64,000 bases of DNA from Euleptes europaea (lineage: Eukaryota; Chordata; Lepidosauria; Squamata; Sphaerodactylidae). Within the stretch, counting starts at the first letter, position 1. Every line of letters starts with the position of its first letter. A program made the position numbers and the translations under genes. This document shows positions 55,938 through 64,000 of this stretch, one piece after another. The notes below the pieces were generated by a model. It saw only the letters and a program-made list of their open reading frames with translations. It did not search any database and was not told the DNA's origin. The stretch covers positions 61,945,268-62,009,267 of the forward strand of contig NC_079324.1 of the NCBI RefSeq assembly GCF_029931775.1. Direction: 5' to 3'.

Positions 55938-56255
55938 CATAAGAACATAAGAAAGGTCATGCTGGATCAGACCAAGACCCATCGTCTGTTCACACAGTGG
56001 CCAACCAGGTGCCTCTAAGAAGCCCACAAGCAAGGCGGATGCAGCAGCATTTATCCTGCCTGTGTTACACAGCACCTAATATAATAGGCATGCTCCTCTG
56101 ATCCTGGAGAGAACAGGTGTGCATCATGTATCCTTTTTTTACTAGTAGCCATGGATAGCCCTCTCCTCCATGAACATGTCCACTCCCCCCTTCAAGCCTT
56201 CCAGGTTGGCAGCCATCCCCACATCCTGGAACAGGGAGTTCCACAATTTAACTAA
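55938..56255 (-). mobile_element. CR1-like LINE 3'-end fragment (LINE-X)
   Basis: AAGAACATAAGAAAGGTCAT, CAGTGGCCAACCAGGTGCCT, ATGAACATGTCCACTCCCCC and TTGGCAGCCATCCCCACATC. It includes a little ORF2 code at its far end. Confidence 0.87.
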
Positions 56256-57060
56256 TGCTCTGCCCTGCCCATTCCCACACCTTTCCCTCAGCACAGAATA
56301 ACCACAATCAGGCTGGAGGAGGAGAGCTGGGGGGTTCAGAGCCAGACTGTTGTGCTGAGCTTCCAACTGGAGCTGAGCCCCAGCATGTGTTTCGTCAGAG
56401 AGTCACCACTGGGCGACCTCACTTTGCTTGCCATCCGTGCCCCTGGTGTCCCTGCCCAGTGGAGGTGGCTTCAGTAGCCTCGTGGTGGCAGGACGACCTT
56501 CCATGGGCCTTCAGGGATGGTCCAGGCTCCTTCCTTGGCCTTGTTCAGCATTCGCCAACTGGGAAAGGCACAGGCAGAATTCTTCCCGATCACCCAATGC
56601 TAGCCGGCATCCCTCCCTCCCTTCCTCCCGCTTTTTCACCATCCAAGTCCAACCCCTGCCAGAAAGGACAATGAAAGTGGTGTTACACATATTCGTTGGG
56701 GAGGGGGGACACCCAGTGAGAGCCAGCCAGGATGGCGGGGTGGTGGTCCTGGTGGTGGCCCATGGACAGCCCTTGGAAGCTGGAGGCAGGTGGGGGGGCA
56801 AACTGGCTTACAGGAGGGGAACTCTGTAAGGGAATATGCCCCTTCTAGGATCCTGGCCAGAGAGCACAAAGGCATTGGGTGGGCTACCAAGCCTTAAACG
56901 ATGTGGGTTAAAAAAAGTTATCAAAGCTATTACCTGCCTCCAAGTAGGATTTTGCAGTTTTGCACTTGGTAAATCCTGCCACAGCCCAAATGTTTGGCTT
57001 AGGGGGGGGGGCTCATGCTTGAGTAGCTGACCCCGAAACTCTCCAGGGAGGAACAGATGA
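56256..57060. other. GC-rich intergenic DNA, no gene supported
   Basis: Overlapping frames of up to 141 codons on both strands without domains. A G/C homopolymer lies at 57002-57010. Confidence 0.45.
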
Positions 57061-57061
57061 A

Positions 57062-57268
57062 CGCATGAAGCTGCTTTATACTGAATCAGGGCCCTTTGGA
57101 CCTTCAAAGTCAGTATTGTCTGCTCAGATCGGCTCGCCAGGGTCTCAGGTGGAGGGTCTCTCACATCCCCTACTTGCCTGGTCCCTTTAACTGGAGATGC
57201 CGTGGATTGAACCTGGGACCTTCTGTATGCCAAGCAGATACTCTTCTACTGAACCAGAGCCCCTTCCC
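57062..57268 (-). mobile_element. SINE-C
   Basis: GAAGCTGCTTTATACTGAAT, CCTTCAAAGTCAGTATTGTC and TGAACCAGAGCCCCTTCCCT. Confidence 0.88.
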
Positions 57269-58210
57269 TATTATTAGGGGAGGAATTATTGGATTATTTG
57301 CTCATGAAGAAGGCAGGCATCTTGGGGCTTCTAGGGATGAAAGCCAGGGTGTGTTTTTTTAAAGAGTATTTAGTATTGGAAGGCGTGGATTGCGCTTCTG
57401 TGCAGTGAAATGAGGCACAAGACGTGATCCCCCTCGTTTGGATGCTGCAACCATCTGATTGCATATGGAGAGCCCAAGCACAGAAGAAAAAAATCCTGGC
57501 TGGCACCCGGGTGCAGATGGCGGGGGATAATTCCAGGGTAATTTGAAGACTCTGCATCTGCTGCATGGCTCATTTCTCAGTTGTCAGATGTAATCCCAGG
57601 CATCTTGATCATGGCAGGAGGTGGGAAAACTGCAGGCATTTGCCAGGGAGGTGAGAAATGTAAGGAGGGAGGAAGGGAGGTCCCCCCCCCCAAAAAAAAA
57701 CCTCAGGGAAAGAGGCTTGGCCCTTATTGCTAAGAAAGGTTTGCACCAAGGGGGCCCCACCCTGGGCCTGTCAGGATTGTTCTCTCACCAGTCTTTGCTG
57801 GGAATCCTGCGGATGGAGCTGCCGTACTCCTGGGTCTGCTCTGGCCAGAGAACAGTGAGGCCGGTCCTGACCCCAAAAGTAGCAGACCAGGCCCTCCCCA
57901 CCTCCTGCTTTGTCCTGGACCACCCCTGGTGTCCCAACCAATGAGAAAGGCCTGCCCGTAAATCCGGTCAAGGCAATGCTGCAAGAAAGCAGAGCATGTT
58001 AAGTGCATTTGCTTGAGTTATTTTTGTAATCACCAGACATATAGATGTGCTGAAGGAAGAATCGACCATGATCTCCAGCACAGGAGAGGGGCAGCTGCCC
58101 CCCAGCCTCTCATTCTAGCACCCTGAATGGAGGTTCCAGATCCCAGCCCCATTTCTACTGCAGTTTAGGTCTGGCAATAGGTCTTGCTGAAGGCCCTGCG
58201 TTTGCATTGC
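57269..58210. other. intergenic DNA, no recognised feature
   Basis: No repeat or exon identified. C/A homopolymer junction at 57681-57698. Confidence 0.45.
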
Positions 58211-58212
58211 AT

Positions 58213-58440
58213 TTGCATTTATATTTATTTATATCCCACTCCCCCCCCCCATTTGGGACTCAAACCAGAACATTTTAGAACATTGTTCTCCCATCGTCCA
58301 TTTTCTCACAACAACCCTGTGAGGTAGACCAAGCTGAGAGTTTGTGACGGGCCCAAGGTCACCCAGCAAGCTTGCATGATAGAGATTCGAACCTGGGTTT
58401 CCCAGGATCCAAGTCTATCACTCTGTCCACTACACCATGT
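58213..58440 (-). mobile_element. SINE-A, reversed
   Basis: TTTATATTTATTTATATCCC, ACAACAACCCTGTGAGGTAG, GGGCCCAAGGTCACCCAGCA and CACTCTGTCCACTACACCAT. Confidence 0.88.
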
Positions 58441-58514
58441 TTGCTTCACTAGCAGAGTGAATCCTTTGTATGTAGAAAGGCCCAATCCCTGGTATCTCTT
58501 GGGTAGCGGGACTG

Positions 58515-58934
58515 AGAAAAGTTGCCAACTGCAAGTTGGGAAATCTTTGGAGATTTGGGGGTAGAGCCTGGAGAGGGGAGCGACCTCGGTGGGATATAAT
58601 GCCATAGAGATCACCTTTCAAAGCAGCCATTTTTTTCCTGGGGAACAGATCTCTTTGGTCTGGATAGCAGGGAGGGGACGTGGCCCAGTGGTAGAGCATC
58701 TGCCTGGCATGCAGAAGGTCCCAGGTTCAGTCCCCGGCATCTCCAGTTAAAGGGATTAGGCAGGTAGGTGATGTGAAAGACCTCCACTTGAGACCCTGGA
58801 GAGCTGCTGCCGGTCTTAGACAATACTGACTTCGATGGACCAAGGGTCTAATTCAGTATAAGGCAGCTTTATGTGTTCAGCAGTTGTAATTCCGAGAGAT
58901 CTCCAGGCCCCACCTGGAGGCTGGCAACCCTAGT
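58515..58934 (+). mobile_element. hAT MITE split by SINE-C
   Basis: GTTGCCAACTGCAAGTTGGG to TCTCTTTGGTCTGGA (58664), then GTTGTAATTCCGAGAGATCT from 58883 to CTGGAGGCTGGCAACCCTA. Confidence 0.9.
58671..58878 (+). mobile_element. SINE-C nested in hAT MITE
   Basis: GGAGGGGACGTGGCCCAGTG head, CCCAGGTTCAGTCCCCGGCA, ACTGACTTCGATGGACCAAG, end GCAGCTTTATGTGTTC. AGCAG flanks it on both sides (58666-58670 and 58879-58883). Confidence 0.92.
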
Positions 58935-59900
58935 ACTAAGGCCCCTGAGTGAGCCTGTCCTAGGCTAGGTGGACTAATGGTCTGACTTGGGAGCAGGCCC
59001 CTCCCTGCGTTCACCTGTCTGGCCCTGTCTCCTTGTCTGCATTACATGGTGCACGTTCCACATCGTTCAGAGACTCCCTCCCGTGACACTTGTGGGTTCT
59101 CACCTCAGGCTTCCAACTTGGCTGGGGCCCCACCTTGCGGCATCCCTAATGCAAGAGGAAACCCAGCGCCATTGTTCCCGTCTTGCTTTTCATGCGGCTA
59201 AATTAACATGCAATCAGGCAAGCTAATTAACCCCGCTGCCTTTCCAGCGTGAGACTCCGGTGCGGAATTCCCATTTCTGTGGCACAGAGGGATAAATCGC
59301 AGTTTTTTTGCAAAGGAGAAGAATGTTATCGGCCCTCGCCAGAAAGCGGGAGCATCCTCTGCTGTCGCAGGCTGCTCGCCTCGCTCAGGCAGAACATGGC
59401 AAATTGAAAAAAAGAACCCGGGTTAATCAAATCTTTTCTTCCTTCCTCTTTTTATCAAACGCAAGAGGGGCTGGCCTATTAATTAGAAAGTCTTTTTTCA
59501 TGTAAAACATGGCGTCCTTTGCAGATAAGGAGAGCAGATACTTGATTCTCCTGCCGTTAGAGCTGTGTTTCCGTTGTTTGGTTACATGCCTTCCCAGCAG
59601 GGCAGCCGCACTGTGTGGGTGCCGTCCTTCTCTTTGAAATTTCAGCGCCTTCACGCAACACAACACTGGTTGAAACTTACAGGGTGACGGGTTGCCAGAG
59701 GTGGGGAGAAATGCCTCTTCCTGCGGAGTTCAGATAGTGCCCTCTGAGTGCAGGACATTGTACGGCATACCAAAAAAAGAAAGAAAGACATACGACCCCT
59801 GCTTGAAGGGTTGTCATTTATTTCTTTTATTCCTAGTTCACCTCTCCAAATGGTTGGAGGTGTTACCTAACAAACAGTTGAAAACATTATAGTCATACAA
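58935..59900. other. repeat-free block, candidate conserved regulatory DNA
   Basis: 59180-59540 in particular is rich in homeodomain- and HNF-type motifs: GCTAAATTAACATGCAATCA, GGCAAGCTAATTAACCCCGC, GGTTAATCAAATC and CTATTAATTAGAAAG. There is no sign of repeats or ORFs. The position between MYL2 and the expected CUX2 makes an enhancer plausible. Conservation cannot be tested here. Confidence 0.4.
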
Positions 59901-59949
59901 CATGGCGAAGCCCCAGACAGCATCAAAAGCAGAAGACATTACACAGAAA

Positions 59950-59998
59950 CATAAAGCTGGAAGGGACCTCAAGGGTCATCTAGTGCACATTAAAAGGC
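59950..59998 (-). mobile_element. CR1 3'-end fragment
   Basis: ACATAAAGCTGGAAGGGACC and TCAAGGGTCATCTAGTGCAC, the reverse complement of a CR1 3' end. Confidence 0.65.
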
Positions 59999-60104
59999 AT
60001 TCTGTAAAACAGAGCTTCTGCCTGAAATGTTGAGGAGTTGCTATTAGAGTTACATATAACCTTGCTCCCTGACATTATGTGGTTGGCTCCACCTCTTGCA
60101 TCAG

Positions 60105-60180
60105 CCATTTTGTGACTGTGCTCACCACCCTGTTTAGGATTCCAGAGGTGCCCACAGGCTCAAAATAGTTGAAGACCCCT
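60105..60180 (-). mobile_element. non-autonomous hAT end (CAGGGGTC type)
   Basis: The minus strand begins CAGGGGTCTTCAACTATTTT and then GAGCCTGTGGGCACCTCTGG, the same family as 2340-2455. The remainder upstream (GGCTGATGCAAGAGGTGG) may belong to it. Confidence 0.65.
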
Positions 60181-61000
60181 GCTTTCGAGGAAGTTTTTAC
60201 AATTAAACTGGGCCAAACCCCAAACCCGCTGTTGTTGGCCTGTACCTTCAGACTGGAGCATGCCAGAGCACCTTGTGGGGTTGGTTTTCAAAACAGAAGA
60301 CAAACACTCTCCTTTTGGTATTAGAGGTGTCTGCATCTGCCACAGCAGCCAACTCCTGGACCACAAGAAGATGCTGTTAAAACCCCAGCTGCTTCTGTTT
60401 TGTTTTTTTAGACCTTCTGGTTCCATCTGTATCTTCATCTGTTAAGGCCTCGTGGGATCCAGAAGGCTGAAGTTGTTAGGAGTGCTGAAGACAGAGAAAT
60501 GGCAACAACAGATGTAGAAGCAGAGATCGTCAGGGCCGAGACCCGTCTTTGTAGGTCACTGGCAGTCATGATGCCCTTCTTGGTGATGGGAGGACACGGG
60601 GTGGGTGGGGCAAAGTGAAATGTTACCCCACTCCCATTCACCAAAATTATTTCGCTGAGCCATGGCTGCTTCAGAAGCACCTTCTTCAAAACTGGGCATT
60701 CTTCTCCCTCGAACAGGGTGGTCCCAGTGAACAGTCTGTCGACATATTGCTACGTAGCCAGAATCAGTTAGTTATATGTTGATGTCACTGAGACAAATGA
60801 CGTTGCCTGGCCCGTGTTCTTGATGGGTGTCTGGTTTTGCCCTGCTTTGACACAAGGAATGCAAAACGATCCTTCTCGCCTGATTCAGATCATCCCTCCT
60901 CAGGACTCTTGTGGATGAACTTCCTGCTGTGTCTGGGAGCTGTCCCTGGTGCTGAAGGCCTGTAATTGGTTGTACCTGCTCTTCACAGCTGTCTGAGCAC
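60181..61000. other. intergenic DNA, no recognised feature
   Basis: No repeat or exon recognised. Confidence 0.45.
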
Positions 61001-61175
61001 AGGAACCCACTATATGGAGTCAGATGATTGCTCCACCCAGGACTTCCTGGCAGCAGCTCCCTAAAGTCTCAGGCAGAAATCTCTTCTAGCTCTGGTAGCC
61101 CTGATTTACTCTAATAGGGACCAGAGCCAGGATCTTCTGCATACAAATCAATTGCTCTGCTACCAAGCTACAGAT
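61001..61175 (-). mobile_element. SINE-C-like, degenerate
   Basis: ATATGGAGTCAGATGATTGC, AAAGTCTCAGGCAGAAATCT and ATTGCTCTGCTACCAAGCTA trace the reversed SINE-C at low similarity. Confidence 0.5.
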
Positions 61176-61480
61176 AGGCCAGTGGCCACGCTAGGCTGGT
61201 CTTCCCATACCTTGCTCATCAATCTTTGGTTTTTATTCTTCGCTGTCTTTGTCTCTCTCTGCTGTAAAGTAGAACATTTCCCCATCATTGGTCATTTGGG
61301 AATCTGGTGGTTTGTCACAATAGCGGCTACATCTAAATGGAATCTGTCTTGCAGTTGTCATAGAGTCTGTTATCCCATGAGATGGAAGATACATTCTCTT
61401 TCTCTTTTTTTGTTGGTAATTCCTAACTAGAACTGTCCTCTCTTCTCTGCTCAATGTACTCTGATAAATTTCCTCTAGAG

Positions 61481-61785
61481 AGCCAGCGTGGTGTAGTGAT
61501 TAAGAATGGTGGTTTGGAGCAGTGGACTCTGATCTGGAGAACCGGGTTCGATTCCCCACTCCTCCACAGGAGCGGTGGATGCTGATCTGGTAAACTGGAT
61601 TTGTTTCCCCACTCCTACACATGAAGCCAGCTGGGTGACCTTGGACTAGTTACACTCTCTCAGCCCCACCTACCTCACAAGGTGTCTGTTGTGGGGAGGG
61701 GAAGGTGATTGTAAGCCAGTTTGATTCTTCGTTAAGTGGTAGAGAAAGTTGGCATATAAAAAACCAACTCTCTTCCTTCTTCTTA
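61481..61785 (+). mobile_element. SINE-B, full length
   Basis: GAGAGCCAGCGTGGTGTAGT head, CCGGGTTCGATTCCCCACTC B box, full body and TTGGCATATAAAAAACCAAC with a CTT tail. Followed immediately by a CR1 end. Confidence 0.95.
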
Positions 61786-61852
61786 GAATCATAGAGTTGG
61801 AAGGGACCACCAGGGTCATCTAGTCCAATCCCCTGCACAACGCAGGAAATTC
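61786..61852 (-). mobile_element. CR1 3'-end fragment
   Basis: AGAATCATAGAGTTGGAAGG, GACCACCAGGGTCATCTAGT and CTGCACAACGCAGGAAATTC. Well preserved. Confidence 0.88.
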
Positions 61853-62700
61853 TTCTCCTTCTCTTATGATCCAAATTTTGTCTTGCAACAAGGTCTCATC
61901 AAAGCCAATGCATTGGGGGATGTTTGCTTAGCCCCCTCTTTTCTAGTTACTCACTAATACATTTCACTTTCCCAGGTAGATGTTTGTATATAATATGTAT
62001 GTGTGAGTTTTACGGGCGAATGCATTTGACTAAACTAATACAGAATGGATATATTCCCATTCTGCCCAAATATAACTTCCTTCTGACCAATCCAATTTCA
62101 CTGGAAATCAATGCATTTTAACATGAGCTAATATTTATGAAATTGAATTTTGCAGGGCAGCTAATGCAGTCCTCTTCTACTGTATGCATTTTTATTAAAC
62201 TAATGCATTTTAAATTTAACTGTCATACATTAATGACAACATACTGCTGGTATTATTTTACAGTGTAAAATAATATACGTTTCCAGAAATCAATACTAGC
62301 CCAAATGGCCAAACTGTGCCGAACTGGGGCAAGCTTGAAGTGACAAATTTGAGTAGCTACTTAATTTGCTGTTTATGTACATTAGCCAGTAGGTTTGTTT
62401 ACCGGTAATGATTATTCTGTTTGGGGGAAAAAGTTATTAAAACATTAAAGAATGGATTCTTAAAAGATACTGCATACTGAAGATGAGTTTCACAGCTGGA
62501 TATACATTCTCTCTCCCACCCACCCCCCACACACAAGAAATAGAGGCAGATATGGCCCTGCCCTGATTTATGTGGGAAATCCAATAAAAGAGGAATGATT
62601 TTCAAAATAGATTCTCCATTCTGGTAGGTCCCAGGCCCATTTTAAAGAGGAATATCTCTAGGTTGTACCAGGTCTCTGTGCATGCACAGAGTGAGTTGAG
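61853..62700. other. AT-rich intergenic DNA, no recognised feature
   Basis: Contains ACTGTCATACATTAATGACA and other ATTA-rich parts. No repeat recognised. Confidence 0.4.
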
Positions 62701-62704
62701 GAAC

Positions 62705-63960
62705 ACATTCAAGATTCCATAACCCACATCAATGTTCCGGGAGCAAGGAATGCATCAAGACCTGCAGAGGGTAATGGGATGGATGAGGGCCAATAAACTG
62801 AAGCTCAGTCCAGACAAGACTGAGGTAGTAGTTATCAGTGAGAAAAGTGCTGGAGGACTGAGGAGTCAGCCTGTCCTGGAGTGGGTGGCTCTCTCCCTGA
62901 AGCAGCAGGTTCAGCAGGAGAGTCAGTAGGTTCAGCAGGAGAGCCAGCGTGGTATAGTGGTTAAGAGCGGTGGTTTGGAGCGGTGGGCTCTGGTCTGGAG
63001 AACCGGGTTTGATTTCCTTCTCTTCCACATAAGCGGCGGAGGCTAGACTGGTGAACTGGATTCGATTTTTCACTCCTACACATGAAGCCAGCTGAGTGAC
63101 CTTGGGCTAGTCACAGCTCTTAAAACTCTCTCAGCCCCACCTACCTCATAAGGTGTCTGTTGTGGGGAAGGGAAGGTGATTATAAACCAGTTTGATTCTT
63201 CCTTAAGTGGTAGAGAAAGTCGGCATATAAAAACCAACTCCTCCTCTTCTTCATCTTCATCATCTGTCCTGGCCTTCCACTGATACACCAGTTATGGCCA
63301 TTCCTCAGAAAGCATGTTGCTTTTTGGCTGTGGAGATCCCTGCTCTGATCACAACTAGGTCAGGTTACTGTCATCTGTTCTGTGTGAGACTGCCTTTGCA
63401 AACTGTTTGGAAACTTCAACTGCTACAAAATGCTGCAGCCAGGCAGGATACAGGGATCGAACGGCCCCTGGGTTGAAAGATCTATACCCTCCGCCCACCT
63501 CTATCCAAACCAGGCACAATTCCAAGTGCTGGTTCTTACCTATAAGTGCCTATGGGGCCAGGATACTTGGCGGCTTCCTCCATCTTGTGCTGCCCACCAG
63601 TTAAGATCCTGTTCTCGAGCCTTGCTGTTAGTTCTCCTGCCTGCAGAGGGTGACCTGGAGATGGGGCTTTTATAGTGGTGGCACCTTGCTTTTGAAATGT
63701 CCCCCCACTCCGTGAGGCTCACCTGACACAAAGTAGGTGCCAGGACAAAGTATTTCTCCTTCTCCAGGCTTTTAACTAAGGAGTTCCATCTTTTTGAGCC
63801 GTTTTATGGTCTGCTCTTAACTTGAGGATAGTTTTATCAATATAATTTTAAACTGCTCCATTTCACATGCTTTTATGCCCTGGCTTGCTTTTATTTGCTA
63901 TTTTTATTGGCATTTTTAGTGACTTGCATTGTTTTATTGTTTCCAGTGACTAGGATCTGT
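62705..63960 (+). mobile_element. L2-like LINE ORF2 fragment split by SINE-B
   Basis: The code reads LQRVMGWMRANKLKLSPDKT with EVVVIS (62760-62840), a well-known reverse-transcriptase block of L2/CR1-group LINEs. It continues after the SINE with TVWKLQLLQNAAAR and a decayed 3' region to the window end. The LINE may extend past 64000. Confidence 0.85.
62940..63265 (+). mobile_element. SINE-B nested in L2-like LINE
   Basis: GAGAGCCAGCGTGGTATAGT head, full body, GTCGGCATATAAAAACCAAC and a CTC/CTT/CAT tail to about 63262. Confidence 0.93.
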
Positions 63961-64000
63961 GAGGTCATTGCAAAAGCGGAAGTGTGAAAAACGAACCCTG

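Noticed and set aside
46000-64000. CUX2 exons
   Set aside because: No cut-repeat or homeobox code was seen. In human the gene begins well beyond this distance from MYL2.

Overview
This is vertebrate nuclear DNA, almost certainly from a squamate reptile (lizard or gecko). The two protein-coding genes have GT-AG introns. The repeats are the squamate mix of BovB/RTE, CR1-like and L2-like LINEs, several tRNA-derived SINEs, a 5S-rRNA-derived SINE and small DNA transposons. Nothing bacterial, viral or CRISPR-like was seen. The species cannot be named from this window.

Two genes lie tail to tail. CCDC63 runs on the + strand (coding exons 11182-28275, poly(A) signal 28392). It encodes a coiled-coil protein related to the outer dynein arm docking complex subunit CCDC114/ODAD1. 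Ten coding exons were assembled with consistent phases to 551 residues plus stop. Only the first roughly ten codons are missing; they should lie in an upstream exon that was not found. A GC-rich, CCAAT-bearing segment at 6541-7080 is the likely promoter. MYL2, the ventricular myosin regulatory light chain, runs on the - strand (ATG 45552, stop 31868) in seven coding exons and gives a complete 165-residue protein. Its promoter keeps the cardiac HF-1a/MEF2 composite element and a TATA-like box. The order CCDC63(+)-MYL2(-) matches human 12q24.11, where CUX2 comes next. The right third (46-64 kb) is therefore probably the MYL2-CUX2 intergenic interval, and no exon was found there.

The rest of the window is dense in repeats. 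SINE-A and SINE-B are two related tRNA-derived families with GTAGTGGTTAAGAG-type heads. SINE-C is a separate tRNA-derived family. A SINE with a 5S rRNA head ends in a BovB-like tail. A ~200-bp MITE with AGGGTTGCCA ends is present in more than 20 copies; several have 8-bp target duplications, which puts it in the hAT superfamily. There are also one Tigger-like element, two or three hAT MITEs of other families, and 3' ends of BovB, CR1-like and L2-like LINEs. Many insertions are nested and give relative ages.

The features most worth checking are: the 43-bp tandem duplication of a CCDC63 splice donor; the 5S/BovB chimeric SINE; two related fold-back inserts at the same point of the hAT MITE; a 96-bp loopless palindrome whose three mismatches would all be G:U in RNA; a two-tier hairpin at 8813-8879; an exact inverted repeat at a BovB truncation junction; and a few repeat-free, AT-motif-rich blocks on the MYL2-CUX2 side that look like regulatory DNA.
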